A DNA stretch of 64,000 nt from an uncultured Alistipes sp. (GTDB lineage Bacteria > Bacteroidota > Bacteroidia > Bacteroidales > Rikenellaceae), in NCBI GenBank assembly GCA_910584485.1, contig CAJUAV010000002.1, positions 62,001 through 126,000 of the forward strand. The letters run 5' to 3'. Of this stretch, positions 18,378 through 27,103 are shown one piece after another. The first letter of the stretch is position 1. Each line of letters begins with the position of its first letter. Under the pieces are notes generated by a model. It was given only the letters and a program-made list of their open reading frames with translations. It had not been told where the DNA came from and did not search any database. The position numbers were made by a program, and so were the translations under genes.

Positions 18378-19727
18378 TTACTTTTTAGGTGCTGCGGCAG
18401 CCATGCGCGCACGGATGATACCCATCGTGGTCTGCTTGCCGAGGCGGATCCAGTCGAGCAGCGGCAGGTAGGCGGGACAGGTCGACTGGCAGCAGCCGCA
18501 CTCGATGCACGAGGTAATCATCTGCGCCTCGATTTCGTCCCAGTTCTTCTTCTGCGTCATCTTCGAGAGGTAGTAGGGCTCCAGACCCATCGGGCAGGCC
18601 TCGACGCACTTGGCGCACTTCATGCACTGCCCCGCCGTCTTGCGCTCGGCATCGCGGCCGCTCATCACGGTGACGCCCGAGCAGCCCTTCGTCACGGGCG
18701 AAGCGAGGTTCACCATCGCACGACCCATCATCGGGCCGCCGTTGATTACCTTGCCCGCATCCTCGGGCAGACCGCCCGCAGCCTCCAGCAGCGTCGTGAT
18801 GGGGGTACCCATGCGCGTCAGGAGGTTCTTGGGCTCCTTGAGCCCCTTGCCCGTGATCGTCACCACGCGCTCGATGAGCGGCATGTTCTTCTGCACGGCG
18901 CGGTAGACAGCGTAGGTCGTCGAAGCGTTGCAGACGACGGCACCCACGTCGATCGGCAGAGCGGGCGGGGGCGGCACCTGACGGCCCGTGACGGCCGCGA
19001 TGAGCTGCTTCTCGCCGCCCTGCGGGTAGCGCACCTTGAGGGGCACCACCTCGACGCCCGCGTAGGCAGCGGCGAGCGAGCGCAGGTGGGCGATCGCATC
19101 GGGCTTGTTGTTCTCGATGCCGATGTAGGCCTTCCGAACGCCGATCGCCTTCATGAGGATCGTGACGCCGACGAGCAGCTCCTCGCCGTGCTCGAGCATC
19201 GTGCGGTGGTCGGAGGTGAGGTACGGCTCGCACTCGACGCCGTTGATGATCAGGCACTCGGCCTTCTTGCCGGGAGGCACCGACAGCTTGACCTGCGTCG
19301 GGAAGGTGGCACCGCCCATGCCGACGATGCCCGCGGCCTTGATCTTGGCGATGATCTCCTGCGGCGCGAGCGTGCACTCCTTCACGAGCTCCGTCGAACG
19401 GTCGATCGTCTCGACCCACTCGTCGCCCTCGCGCTTGATCGTAATCATCATCTGGCGCACGCCCTGACCGTTCGGCTGCAGGTCGACCGACTGCACGGTA
19501 CCCGAAATCGGGGCGTGGATGTTGGCCGACATGAAGCCCGTGGCCTCGGCGATGAGCTGACCCGTCAGCACCTTGTCGCCCTTGGCCACCACGGCCGTAG
19601 CCGGAGCACCGATGTGCTGGGCGAGCGGGATCTGCACCACCTCGGGCAGCGGCAGGGCCTCGATCGCCTTCGCACGGCTCAACTTATTTTCCGACGGATG
19701 AACTCCGCCCATTGGAAATGTTCTCAT
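18378..19727 (-). CDS. rnfC: Rnf complex subunit C, NADH-binding iron-sulfur protein
   Basis: 449 residues. The peripheral subunit takes or gives electrons at NAD(H). The N-terminal domain begins MRTFPMGGVHP. A Rossmann-like NAD/FMN region follows (AAGIVGMGGATFPTQVKL, with the glycine-rich loop, around residues 130-150), then an SLBB-like region. Two [4Fe-4S] motifs lie near the C-terminus: CMKCAKCVEACP and CIECGCCQSTCP. Standard length and order for the BCDGEA operon. Confidence 0.97.
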   Translation of the reverse strand: MRTFPMGGVHPSENKLSRAKAIEALPLPEVVQIPLAQHIGAPATAVVAKGDKVLTGQLIAEATGFMSANIHAPISGTVQSVDLQPNGQGVRQMMITIKREGDEWVETIDRSTELVKECTLAPQEIIAKIKAAGIVGMGGATFPTQVKLSVPPGKKAECLIINGVECEPYLTSDHRTMLEHGEELLVGVTILMKAIGVRKAYIGIENNKPDAIAHLRSLAAAYAGVEVVPLKVRYPQGGEKQLIAAVTGRQVPPPPALPIDVGAVVCNASTTYAVYRAVQKNMPLIERVVTITGKGLKEPKNLLTRMGTPITTLLEAAGGLPEDAGKVINGGPMMGRAMVNLASPVTKGCSGVTVMSGRDAERKTAGQCMKCAKCVEACPMGLEPYYLSKMTQKKNWDEIEAQMITSCIECGCCQSTCPAYLPLLDWIRLGKQTTMGIIRARMAAAAPKK

Positions 19728-19758
19728 ATCGTTCTTCTCTTCTCGTTTGACGATTCGT

Positions 19759-20811
19759 TTAGTGCTTCAGCTGGCGGAGCGGGTGCACGGCGGCCTCCTT
19801 GAGGGGCACGAGCGGCCGATCCTCCGCGGCGGCGGCCTTCGCGGGCAGCACCGTCTTCAGCGGATTGAGCAGGCGGAGCGGATCGAGAGCCGACGCCTTG
19901 AGGGGGACGAGCTTCGGACCCTCCGTCGCAGCGGCCTTCGGGGCGGCTGCCTTGGGAGCTGCGGCGGGTGCCGCGGCCTTCGGAGCCTTGGGCAGCGGCT
20001 CCATGCCGACCAGACGGATGGCGCCCGTCGGGCACTCGTTCACGCACTTGCGGCAGAGCTTGCACTTCTGCGGGTCGATGTAGGCGAGGTTGCCCTCCAC
20101 CGTGATGGCGCCGAAGGGGCAGACCTTCTCGCACTTGCCGCAGCCGATGCAGCCCGCCTTGCAGGCCTTCATCACGACGGCACCCTTGTCGTGCGAGACG
20201 CACGAAACGTAGACGGCGCGGTTCTTCGGCCACTTCTTGCGCAGCTCGATGATCTTCTTCGGGCAGGCCTTGACGCAGGCGCCGCAGGCCGTACACTTGT
20301 CGGCGTCGACCTCGGGCAGCCCCGTCGCGGGGTTGATCCGGATAGCGTCGAAGGCGCAGACCTTCACGCAGTCGCCGTGACCGAGGCAGCCGAACGAGCA
20401 GCCCGTGTCGCCCGCATAGAGCGAAGCCGAAACGGCGCACGACGAAGCTCCGTCGTAGCGGTTCGTGCGGGGACGCTTGTCGCAGGTGCCGCCGCAGCGG
20501 ACCGTCGCCACTTGCGGCTCCTTCTCGGCCGCCGCCTTACCGAGGTAGGCGGCCACGGCCTTCATCGTATCGCCGCCGCCCACGGGGCAGAACAGCGCCG
20601 AAATGTCGTCGCGCTTCACGAGCGCCTCGGCCATGCCGCGGCAACCGGCGAAGCCGCAACCGCCGCAGTTGGCTCCGGGCAGCATCTTCTCCACGCAGTC
20701 GATCCGCGGATCCTCCTCTACGCGGAACTTCTGGGCCACGAAGTAGAGAACGATCGCCGCGAGCACACCCAACACGCACAGTGTCAGGATCGTGTAAAGT
20801 AATACTTCCAT
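19759..20811 (-). CDS. rnfB: Rnf complex subunit B, ferredoxin-like, with repetitive C-terminal tail
   Basis: 350 residues. An N-terminal membrane helix (MEVLLYTILTLCVLGVLA) is followed by the Fe-S domain with CGGCGFAGC and its later Cys, then several ferredoxin-type motifs (CTACGACVKACP, CIGCGKCEKVCP, CKLCRKCVNECP and the CSFGCLGHGDCVKVC segment). It receives electrons from reduced ferredoxin. The last ~75 residues are unusual: Ala/Pro/Lys-rich, with the element LVPLK-x(5)-PLR-x-L seen twice. It starts immediately after the rseC stop codon. Confidence 0.96.
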   Translation of the reverse strand: MEVLLYTILTLCVLGVLAAIVLYFVAQKFRVEEDPRIDCVEKMLPGANCGGCGFAGCRGMAEALVKRDDISALFCPVGGGDTMKAVAAYLGKAAAEKEPQVATVRCGGTCDKRPRTNRYDGASSCAVSASLYAGDTGCSFGCLGHGDCVKVCAFDAIRINPATGLPEVDADKCTACGACVKACPKKIIELRKKWPKNRAVYVSCVSHDKGAVVMKACKAGCIGCGKCEKVCPFGAITVEGNLAYIDPQKCKLCRKCVNECPTGAIRLVGMEPLPKAPKAAAPAAAPKAAAPKAAATEGPKLVPLKASALDPLRLLNPLKTVLPAKAAAAEDRPLVPLKEAAVHPLRQLKH

Positions 20812-21231
20812 TTAGTTTTTTGTTATTGTAAATTGAATCGTGTGTGCAATCCGTTTGCGGAAGAGCCACAGGGCCGCATAGTAGAGCGCCACGGCTCCGA
20901 GGGTCGCCGCAGCGCCCGCGCCGTCGCTCCAGCCCAGGCCGCCGACCGTGAGCGCCAGCACGCCCACGAGCACGACCAGCGCGCCGACGTAGCCCAGCGC
21001 AACCGCCTTGAGCCCCATGTGGCGCTGCACGCCCACCGTGACCCGATCGCCGACGGCGTATCGCGCCGCTTCGGGGGTGACCACCTCGACGATCTTTTCG
21101 GTCGCCTCGGCCAGGCCGCAGGCAGCCCGTGCGGCGCACGAGCCGCAGGCGCTGCGCGAGGTGATGCGGACGCGCACCGCCGCCCCCTCGACTCCGTCGA
21201 CCGTTCCGTCGTGCAAAACCGTCTGTGCCAT
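20812..21231 (-). CDS. rseC: RseC/MucC family protein (SoxR-reducing system component)
   Basis: 139 residues. An N-terminal domain carries the cysteine set CGSCAARAACG, followed by two membrane segments (VALGYVGALVVLVGVLAL and the one around GAAATLGAVALYYAALWLF). In proteobacteria RseC works with Rsx/Rnf to reduce the SoxR [2Fe-2S] cluster. In Bacteroidota it is the habitual first gene of the rnf operon, as here, where its stop codon abuts the rnfB start. A role in assembling or connecting electron flow to Rnf is inference. Confidence 0.92.
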   Translation of the reverse strand: MAQTVLHDGTVDGVEGAAVRVRITSRSACGSCAARAACGLAEATEKIVEVVTPEAARYAVGDRVTVGVQRHMGLKAVALGYVGALVVLVGVLALTVGGLGWSDGAGAAATLGAVALYYAALWLFRKRIAHTIQFTITKN

Positions 21232-21294
21232 CGTTTTCCGCCTTTATCCGTTTCTCCGTGTTTCGTTGCTCTTCCGACGCATGCGGGCGGCCGG

Positions 21295-22872
21295 TCAGTC
21301 GCCGTACTTGTTCGTGAGGGGCATGAGTCGCTCGTGGCCGAAGGCGCACGACGAGAGGCGCAGCACGGGCGGGAACTGGTAGCGTTTCTTCTCGTTGCGC
21401 ATAATCATCGCGTGGATCTTCTCGACGACCTCCGAATCGAAGCCCGCGTTGATGATCTCCTCGCGGTGCTGGCTCTCCTCGATCATGCGGTACAGGATGG
21501 CGTCCACCACCTCGTAGGGAGGCAGGATATCGCTGTCCTTCTGGCCGATATGAAGCTCCGAGGAGGGTTCCTTGGTCAGGATGTTTTCGGGGATGACGTT
21601 GTCGTGGATGCGGTTGATGTAGCGCGCCACGTCGTACATTTCGCTCTTGTAGATGTCGCCCGTGGGGCTGAAGGCGCCCGCCGTATCGCCGTAGAGGGTG
21701 CAGAGACCCAGCGCGTTCTCGCTCTTGTTCGAGGAGTTGAGCAGCATGTAGCCCGTCTTGTTCTGAAGGGCCATGAGGAGCATCGTGCGGATGCGGGTCT
21801 GGATGTTCTCCTCCGTGAAATCGAACTCGATGCCCCCGATGACGGGATCCATCGCTTCGAGGACCTTGGCGTAGATATCCGAAATGGGGATCACGTCGTA
21901 GGCGATGCCGAGCCGCCGGGCCAGCATGCGGGCATCCTCGACCGACGCCTCGGTCGTAAAGGGCGAGGGCATCAGGAGCGCCCGCACGTTCTCGCGGCCG
22001 AGCGCCTCGACGGCGATGCAGGCCACGACGGCCGAGTCGATGCCGCCCGAGAGGCCGATGCAGGCCTTGCGGTAGCCGTTCTTGAAGAAGAAATCGCGCA
22101 GACCGCAGCAGGCCGCCTCGTAGACCATGTAGGTACGCGAGACCTGTTTCGGGATTTCGAGGGGGGTGTGTTCGGCTTCGGTGTCGTAGATGCGGAAATC
22201 CTCCTCGAAGCTCTTCATGAGCAGCACCAGTTCGCCGCGGCGGTTCACCACGCCCGACGTGCCGTCGTAGACGATTTCGGTCGAGCCGCCGACCTGGTTG
22301 ACCAGCACGATCTCCTTGCCCTCGGCGAAGGCCGCATGGCGGAGCGTCTCGAGGCGGTAGGTCATGCCGCCCTTGTAGTATTTGCGGGCGTTGATCGAGA
22401 TGACGAGCTCGGCCGAGTGGTCGTAGTCGGTCTCGAAACGCATGTCGTCGCCCACGACGACGACGCACTTGTGTCCCTTGATCGTCACGCTTCGGACGCC
22501 TTCGCCGCTCGTCAGGAAGCCCATCTCGCGGCGGGCCGTGATGCGTTTCTTGCCGATGCAGTGCTGCACGCGCCCCTCCTCCATGACGACGGCGGCCGAA
22601 ATGGTGCCCTCGGCCGTCAGGACGGGCGAACCGACGATCGCGGCGATCGTGTCGCAGTGGGAGGCGATGCGCTCGAGCGCATCTTCGCACAGTTCGAGGA
22701 AGGTGGTTTTCCGCAAGAGATCGAATGCGGGCGTACCGCTGACGGCCTGCTCGGCAAAGAGGACCAGATCGGCCTTTTCGTCTTTCGCTCGTCGAATGGC
22801 ATCGATCATTTTCGAGCTGTTGCCTTCGATATCGCCGATCGTGTAGTTCAGTTGGGCCAGAGCAATTTTCAT
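21295..22872 (-). CDS. nadE: Glutamine-dependent NAD+ synthetase
   Basis: 525 residues in two domains. An N-terminal nitrilase-type glutaminase starts MKIALAQLNYTIGDIEGN and has the Glu in LFAEQAVSG, a Lys in EEGRVQHCIGKK and the catalytic Cys region in GDDMRF. The C-terminal ATP-pyrophosphatase domain has the SGGIDSAVVA P-loop. It amidates nicotinic acid adenine dinucleotide with glutamine and ATP. The ATG at 22872 is preferred over an upstream in-frame start because a -7 box lies at 22917-22924. It stands 63 nt before rseC on the same strand, so it may be transcribed with rnf, tying NAD+ supply to an NAD+-reducing complex. At the motif level the glutaminase Cys is less certain than the synthase domain. 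Confidence 0.95.
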   Translation of the reverse strand: MKIALAQLNYTIGDIEGNSSKMIDAIRRAKDEKADLVLFAEQAVSGTPAFDLLRKTTFLELCEDALERIASHCDTIAAIVGSPVLTAEGTISAAVVMEEGRVQHCIGKKRITARREMGFLTSGEGVRSVTIKGHKCVVVVGDDMRFETDYDHSAELVISINARKYYKGGMTYRLETLRHAAFAEGKEIVLVNQVGGSTEIVYDGTSGVVNRRGELVLLMKSFEEDFRIYDTEAEHTPLEIPKQVSRTYMVYEAACCGLRDFFFKNGYRKACIGLSGGIDSAVVACIAVEALGRENVRALLMPSPFTTEASVEDARMLARRLGIAYDVIPISDIYAKVLEAMDPVIGGIEFDFTEENIQTRIRTMLLMALQNKTGYMLLNSSNKSENALGLCTLYGDTAGAFSPTGDIYKSEMYDVARYINRIHDNVIPENILTKEPSSELHIGQKDSDILPPYEVVDAILYRMIEESQHREEIINAGFDSEVVEKIHAMIMRNEKKRYQFPPVLRLSSCAFGHERLMPLTNKYGD

Positions 22873-22916
22873 CGTCGCTGCATTTTTCGTCCGAAAGTGT
22901 GGGTCGTTAAACTCCG

Positions 22917-22924
22917 CAAAGGTA
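22917..22924 (-). promoter_or_regulatory. -7 element of nadE
   Basis: The minus-strand TACCTTTG is about 45 nt upstream of the ATG. The nearest TTG gives a 24-bp spacer, longer than usual, so the full promoter is uncertain. Confidence 0.55.
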
Positions 22925-23005
22925 ACGATAATTTGGAAAAGTCCGAAACAAAACGCTGTTAATATCTTAACAAAGGGCTCTTTTCCCGAGGCGTGCGCCG
23001 CCGCA

Positions 23006-23050
23006 AAAAGCGCGTTGCCCGACACCTTCGCAAAGGTGTCGGGCAACGCG
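23006..23050 (-). terminator. Terminator of the zinc-ribbon protein gene
   Basis: An 18-bp perfect stem (23011-23028 with 23033-23050) around a four-base loop, followed on the minus strand by CTTTTT. It lies 18 bp past the stop codon of the gene at 23069-23833. Confidence 0.93.
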
Positions 23051-23068
23051 GCGCAGGGTTTCGATGCG

Positions 23069-23833
23069 CTACTCGTTCGTCAGCTCCTCGGGATCGGCCA
23101 CGAGGATGCGTCCGCAGTACTCGCAGACGATGATCTTCTTGCCCTGGCGGATATCGGCCTGACGCTGGGGCGGAATGTGGTTGAAGCAGCCGCCGCAGGC
23201 ATCGCGCTTGACCGTCACGACGGCCATGCCGTTGCGGACGTTGCCGCGGATGCGGTTGTAGGCGACGATCAGACGCTCGTCGATCTTCTGCTTGGCTGTC
23301 TCGGCCTGCGCCTCCAGTTCGGCGACGCGCGGAGCCGTCTCGGCCTCGATGCCCGCGAGCTCCTCGCGCTTGAGGTTCAGATCGGTCTCGCGCTCGGCAG
23401 CCTCGGCGGCAGCCGTCTCCAGAGCGGCCTTCTTGACTTTGACGGCGGCCGAATACTCCTTCAGGCGTTTCTCGGCCAGCTCGATTTCGAGCTCCTGGTA
23501 CTCGATCTCCTTCGAAATCGCGTCGTACTCGCGGTTGTTGCGGACGTTGTTCTGCTGCTCGCGGTAGTTGCCGATCTGGATCTTGGCCTGATCCACCTCG
23601 CGCTTGCGCTGCTTGGTCAGCGTGTTGAGCTCCTCGATCTCGGCGTTGATATTGTCGATGCGCGTCTTCAGACCCGCCATCTCGTCCTCGAGGTCCTGCA
23701 CTTCGAGCGGCAGCTCGCCCTTTACCTTGTTGATCGCGTCGATCCCGCTGTCGATCTTCTGCAGCTCGTAGAGCGCCAAAATCTTCTCCTGCATCGAATA
23801 ATCCGCTTCGAGCGTCTTTTTCTGTGTCGCCAT
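23069..23833 (-). CDS. Coiled-coil protein with C-terminal C4 zinc ribbon
   Basis: 254 residues. About residues 20-185 form long heptad-rich coiled coil (LEDEMAGLKTRIDNINAEIE, EYQELEIELAEKRLKEY). The C-terminus is a C4-type zinc ribbon, CGGCFNHIPP ... CEYCGRILV. The family (zf-RING_7 / 'C4-type zinc ribbon domain-containing protein') is widespread, forms dimers of antiparallel coiled coils and is proposed to bind nucleic acid; its role is still unclear. It commonly sits next to the Nif3 gene, as here. Confidence 0.92.
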   Translation of the reverse strand: MATQKKTLEADYSMQEKILALYELQKIDSGIDAINKVKGELPLEVQDLEDEMAGLKTRIDNINAEIEELNTLTKQRKREVDQAKIQIGNYREQQNNVRNNREYDAISKEIEYQELEIELAEKRLKEYSAAVKVKKAALETAAAEAAERETDLNLKREELAGIEAETAPRVAELEAQAETAKQKIDERLIVAYNRIRGNVRNGMAVVTVKRDACGGCFNHIPPQRQADIRQGKKIIVCEYCGRILVADPEELTNE

Positions 23834-23903
23834 ATCGTATCGTGTTTTTATTTGACCGAAACCGTTTCCCGCGGCTCGCGCCGAGGGGTCTTATCCGACC
23901 CTG

Positions 23904-24686
23904 TCACAAATAGTTGATCGGATTGCGGGATGCACCGCTTTTCAAGAGCGCAAAGGTACGCAAATTTTTCGACAAAACATCAAATAAAAGATCGATTGCG
24001 ACATATTCGCTCTCGAAATGGCCGATGTCGGCCACCGTAAGGGCGCCGTCGGGGGTCATGAAATCGTTGTATTTGAGGTCGGCCGTCAGGTAGAGTTCGG
24101 CGCCTGCGGCGCGCGCGGCACCGATGAGCGAGGCGCCCGCCCCCGTGCAGAGGGCCACGCGGCGGACGGTCGGCGCGGCAGGATCGCTGTAACGCACGGC
24201 GCCGATGCGCAGCCGCTCCTTGATGCGGCGCAGCAGGTCGAGCGTCGGCAGCGGCTCGGGAAGCTCGCCCACGACGCCGAAGCCCACCCCCTCGCCCTTC
24301 TCGGAGGGTTCGAGCAGACGGATCGAGCCGAGGCCCAGCCGCTCGGCCAGGCGGCGGCTCATGCCGTCGGGGGCGCTGTCGAGGTTCGTGTGGCAGGCGT
24401 AGAGGGCGATGCCGCGACGGATCGCCCGCTCGACGCAGCGTTCGACCGCCGTCGACGAGTTGAAGCGCTTGAGCGGGTGGAAGATGATCGGATGATGCGT
24501 GATGACCAGGTCGCACCCTTCGCGTTCGGCCTCGTCGAGCACCGCCTCCGTCACGTCGACGGCCAGCAGGGCGCGGTGCACCTCGTCGTCGGGACGCCCC
24601 ACGACGAGGCCCGAATTGTCGTAAGACTCCTGCCAGCCGAGCGGGGCGAAGGATTCGAGAACGGCGGTGATCTCCTTGATTTTCAT
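23904..24686 (-). CDS. Nif3-like dinuclear metal centre hexameric protein
   Basis: 260 residues, the short (insert-free) form of the Nif3/YbgI/DUF34 family. Metal-binding motifs are ITHHPIIFHPLK near residue 63, ACHTNLD near 98 and the C-terminal DIGHFESE. Proposed roles include GTP cyclohydrolase I-like or metal-chaperone activities; none is settled. The start at 24686 (MKIKEITAVLESF) is the family start. A -7 box for the downstream zinc-ribbon gene (CAAAGGTA at 23951-23958 on the plus strand) lies inside its 3' end. Its 5' side is occupied by a family A repeat block. Confidence 0.93.
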   Translation of the reverse strand: MKIKEITAVLESFAPLGWQESYDNSGLVVGRPDDEVHRALLAVDVTEAVLDEAEREGCDLVITHHPIIFHPLKRFNSSTAVERCVERAIRRGIALYACHTNLDSAPDGMSRRLAERLGLGSIRLLEPSEKGEGVGFGVVGELPEPLPTLDLLRRIKERLRIGAVRYSDPAAPTVRRVALCTGAGASLIGAARAAGAELYLTADLKYNDFMTPDGALTVADIGHFESEYVAIDLLFDVLSKNLRTFALLKSGASRNPINYL

Positions 24687-24769
24687 AAGCAGTATAGGTT
24701 GAGGCGGACACGGTCCGCCGCGGTTTTTTTTCAGGTCGGGGAGGCTGCGAACGGGCGACGGGACGCCGT

Positions 24770-25195
24770 CCGCGGAGCGCACGCACTCGCAAGAGCGGCG
24801 GGGCTTCGTCGGACCGATCACGGTGTGTCGCGGCCCGCAGCCGGGCGGAGGGACCTGCGACGAGCATGTGCGAGAAGCAGCCCTCCGCCAGGGGGCGGCT
24901 GCGGGCTGCCGACGCCTGCGACGTCGAATCCGGTCCGGCCGGCCCTCTGCCAAGGAACGACTGCGGGCTGCCGCACTGCGTGCGATCGGTGCTCGGGCAG
25001 CAGCTTGCGAAGCGCACGCACTCGCAAGAGCTGCGGGCCTTCGCGGGGCGAAGCTGCGGCCCGCCGACCTCTGTGAGGTCGAAACCGTTCGGCTGCGGAT
25101 TGCGGCCCGCCGATGGATGCGCCATCGAAGCGTTCGGCATGCAATCATGCAAGAAAGCTCGTCGACGTCTGCGACGTCGATTTTGCAGCGAGGGG
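24770..25195. repeat. Family A GC-rich palindromic repeat block (MerR - Nif3 gap)
   Basis: About 500 bp between two minus-strand genes. It holds a module B copy at about 24834-24910 and a full module A at 25010-25066 (GCAGCTTGCGAAG ... TTCGC-GGG-GCGAA ... GGCCCGC). Terminal hairpins are GACCTC-TGT-GAGGTC at 25066-25080, GATGG...CCATC at 25112-25126, GACGTC-TGC-GACGTC at 25164-25178, and CGCAC-TGC-GTGCG at about 24972. Module A here is identical over about 65 bp to the copy at 31091-31158. Confidence 0.85.
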
Positions 25196-25200
25196 CTCCG

Positions 25201-25707
25201 CTAAAACAGCGACTGTTCGTAGAAGGCGAAGAGCTCCTTCGTCTCCCCCTCCTCCCGTTTGCGGCGCGGACGGCGCTGTCGGGGCGCCTGCCGCTCGGCG
25301 GAGGGCTCCTCCCCTTCCGCCGACGATTCGGTCGGCATCGGCCCCACGGCGGGCACCTGTCCGACCAACGTATCCTCTTCGGCCTTCAACTCTTCGCGCA
25401 CCTCGACCAGCAGCGCCCGAATGCGTTGCAGGCGCTCCGCGAGCTCGGCGTACCGCGACACGTCGCCCGTCCGCAACTCCTCGCGCAGCGCCCTGCGGGC
25501 CCCTTCGATCTTCATGCCGCGCTCCTTGACGAGGTGGTAGATCGTCTTGAGCAGCGCCACGTCCTGCGGCGTATAGAGGCGGTTGCCCTTCTTGTTGCGC
25601 GCGGGCTTCAGCTTCGGGAACTGCTCCTCCCAGTAACGCAGCAGCGACGGATTCACGTCGAAGAGCTCCGCCACCTCGCCCATCGTGTAAAAGAGTTTTT
25701 CGGCCAT
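25201..25707 (-). CDS. MerR family transcriptional regulator
   Basis: 168 residues. The N-terminal winged HTH (YTMGEVAELFDVNPSLLRYW, with the MerR KLKPARNKKGNRLYTPQD wing) is followed by a helical segment and then a low-complexity Glu/Arg/Pro tail (QAPRQRRPRRKREEGE). No effector-binding Cys pattern was seen. The ATG at 25707 is used; the open frame upstream begins with TTG and overlaps the methyltransferase stop. It lies 11 nt downstream of the methyltransferase gene and is a common Bacteroidota MerR of unknown target. Confidence 0.88.
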   Translation of the reverse strand: MAEKLFYTMGEVAELFDVNPSLLRYWEEQFPKLKPARNKKGNRLYTPQDVALLKTIYHLVKERGMKIEGARRALREELRTGDVSRYAELAERLQRIRALLVEVREELKAEEDTLVGQVPAVGPMPTESSAEGEEPSAERQAPRQRRPRRKREEGETKELFAFYEQSLF

Positions 25708-25718
25708 ATCGTGTTCGT

Positions 25719-27101
25719 TCAATCTTCGTTTTTAAGAATGCGCAGCGCATTGGGATAGAGGTTGTTCACGCGGCCTCCGATCCGCTTGGCGAAGCCCAGC
25801 GCGCGCCCTTCGCGACAGACGAGGTTCATCCCTTGCGCGAAGCGTTCGGCCGCCACCTCCTGCTTGCGCAGGTAGGCCAAGGCTTCCTCTTCCGTCAGCT
25901 CCGCCGCAGGCAGCGCCCCGCGGTTCAGTCCCGCGAAAAAGGCGAGCGCGGGATCGGGCCGCAGGCACCCCTTGAAGAGCTGCCCCATCGCCACTCCCGA
26001 GTAGACCACGGGCAGCAGCTCGGAGAGGCGGCGCACCTCGTCGGCCTGCTCGGCATACCAGCCGTAGCACGTATCGCCCGCCTGTGCGAAGCGCATCGCT
26101 TCGGGTTCCGTCACCCAGCGGGCGAGCTCCCCGCGGGTCGCCCGATCGAGCGGCGCGAGGACCGAACGCCGTCCCTTGACCGCCGTTCGGGGTGTCGGCG
26201 CCTCCTCCGCCTTGCGGGCCACGGCGGCGAAGAAGCCCTCGCCCTCGGCACGATGCGGGAAGAAACGGAAGGTTCGGAAAACACCCGTCCGGCCGCAGAC
26301 AATGCCCCACGCTTCGGGAACCTCGACCGGCGACGCCTCGACCGCCTCGTCGCCCACGCGTGCGAGCAGTCGTTCGAGCGCCCCTTCGTCCTCCTCGCGG
26401 TTGAAAGTGCAGGTGCTGTAGAGCAAGGTGCCGCCCGCGCGCAGCATCCGCCACGCCGCATCGAGAATCGCATCCTGTCGGGCGGCGCAGCGATGCACGT
26501 TCTGCTCGCTCCACTCGGCGCGGGCCGCATCGTCCTTGCGGAACATCCCCTCGCCCGAGCAGGGGGCGTCGACCGCCACCACATCGAACGCGCCGTCGCA
26601 GCCCGTCATGCGCTGCGGGTCGCAACAGGTCACCGCGACGTTGCCCGTGCCCCACTTGCGCACGTTGTCGGCCAGCACCTGCACCCGCTTGCGGTCGATT
26701 TCGTTCGCTACGACCAATCCCCGCGGCCCGACCTTCGCAGCGTAGAGGGTCGTCTTGCCGCCCGGGGCGGCGCACAGATCGAGGATCCGCAGCCCTTCGG
26801 CCGCGTCGGGCAGCAACCGCCCGACGAACTGCGACGACGCCTCCTGCACGTAGTAGGCCCCCGCATGGAAGGCCGCATCGAACGTGAACGAGGGGCGTTC
26901 GCGCAGGTAGTATCCCCCGTCGCACCACGGCACCGCAGCGCGACAGCCGAGGCGTCGCAGCAGCGCTTCGCCCCCCTCGCGGGAGGGGTTCAGGCGGATC
27001 GAGACGGGCGGTTCGCCGTCGAGCGCCGTGCGCAGACGGGCCGCCTCGGCAGCTCCCAGCTGCTCGTCGAGCCGTTCGACGAATCGTGCGGGCAGTTCCA
27101 T
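25719..27101 (-). CDS. RsmB/NOP family RNA m5C methyltransferase (RsmF-like)
   Basis: 460 residues. The SAM-dependent catalytic core has DLCAAPGGKTTLYAA (SAM loop), VDAPCSGEGMFRKD with the release Cys, and LLYSTCTFNREED with the nucleophilic Cys. A C-terminal region of ~150 residues follows, containing the RsmF-type PUA-like/DUF1743-like segment (VYSGVAMGQLFKGCLRPDP). It probably methylates a 16S rRNA cytosine, as in RsmF, although tRNA is possible. The start is ATG at 27101, just before the deoxynucleoside kinase stop. Confidence 0.9.
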   Translation of the reverse strand: MELPARFVERLDEQLGAAEAARLRTALDGEPPVSIRLNPSREGGEALLRRLGCRAAVPWCDGGYYLRERPSFTFDAAFHAGAYYVQEASSQFVGRLLPDAAEGLRILDLCAAPGGKTTLYAAKVGPRGLVVANEIDRKRVQVLADNVRKWGTGNVAVTCCDPQRMTGCDGAFDVVAVDAPCSGEGMFRKDDAARAEWSEQNVHRCAARQDAILDAAWRMLRAGGTLLYSTCTFNREEDEGALERLLARVGDEAVEASPVEVPEAWGIVCGRTGVFRTFRFFPHRAEGEGFFAAVARKAEEAPTPRTAVKGRRSVLAPLDRATRGELARWVTEPEAMRFAQAGDTCYGWYAEQADEVRRLSELLPVVYSGVAMGQLFKGCLRPDPALAFFAGLNRGALPAAELTEEEALAYLRKQEVAAERFAQGMNLVCREGRALGFAKRIGGRVNNLYPNALRILKNED

Positions 27102-27103
27102 CG

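Noticed and set aside
17292..19802. An 836-codon open frame on the plus strand opposite rnfC/rnfD/rnfG.
   Set aside because: It is antisense to well-supported Rnf genes and its translation is His/Arg/Asp-rich low complexity, the usual shadow of GC-rich coding sequence.
25708..25722. TTG start extending the MerR protein by five residues.
   Set aside because: The ATG at 25707 gives the usual MerR N-terminus and avoids overlapping the methyltransferase stop codon.
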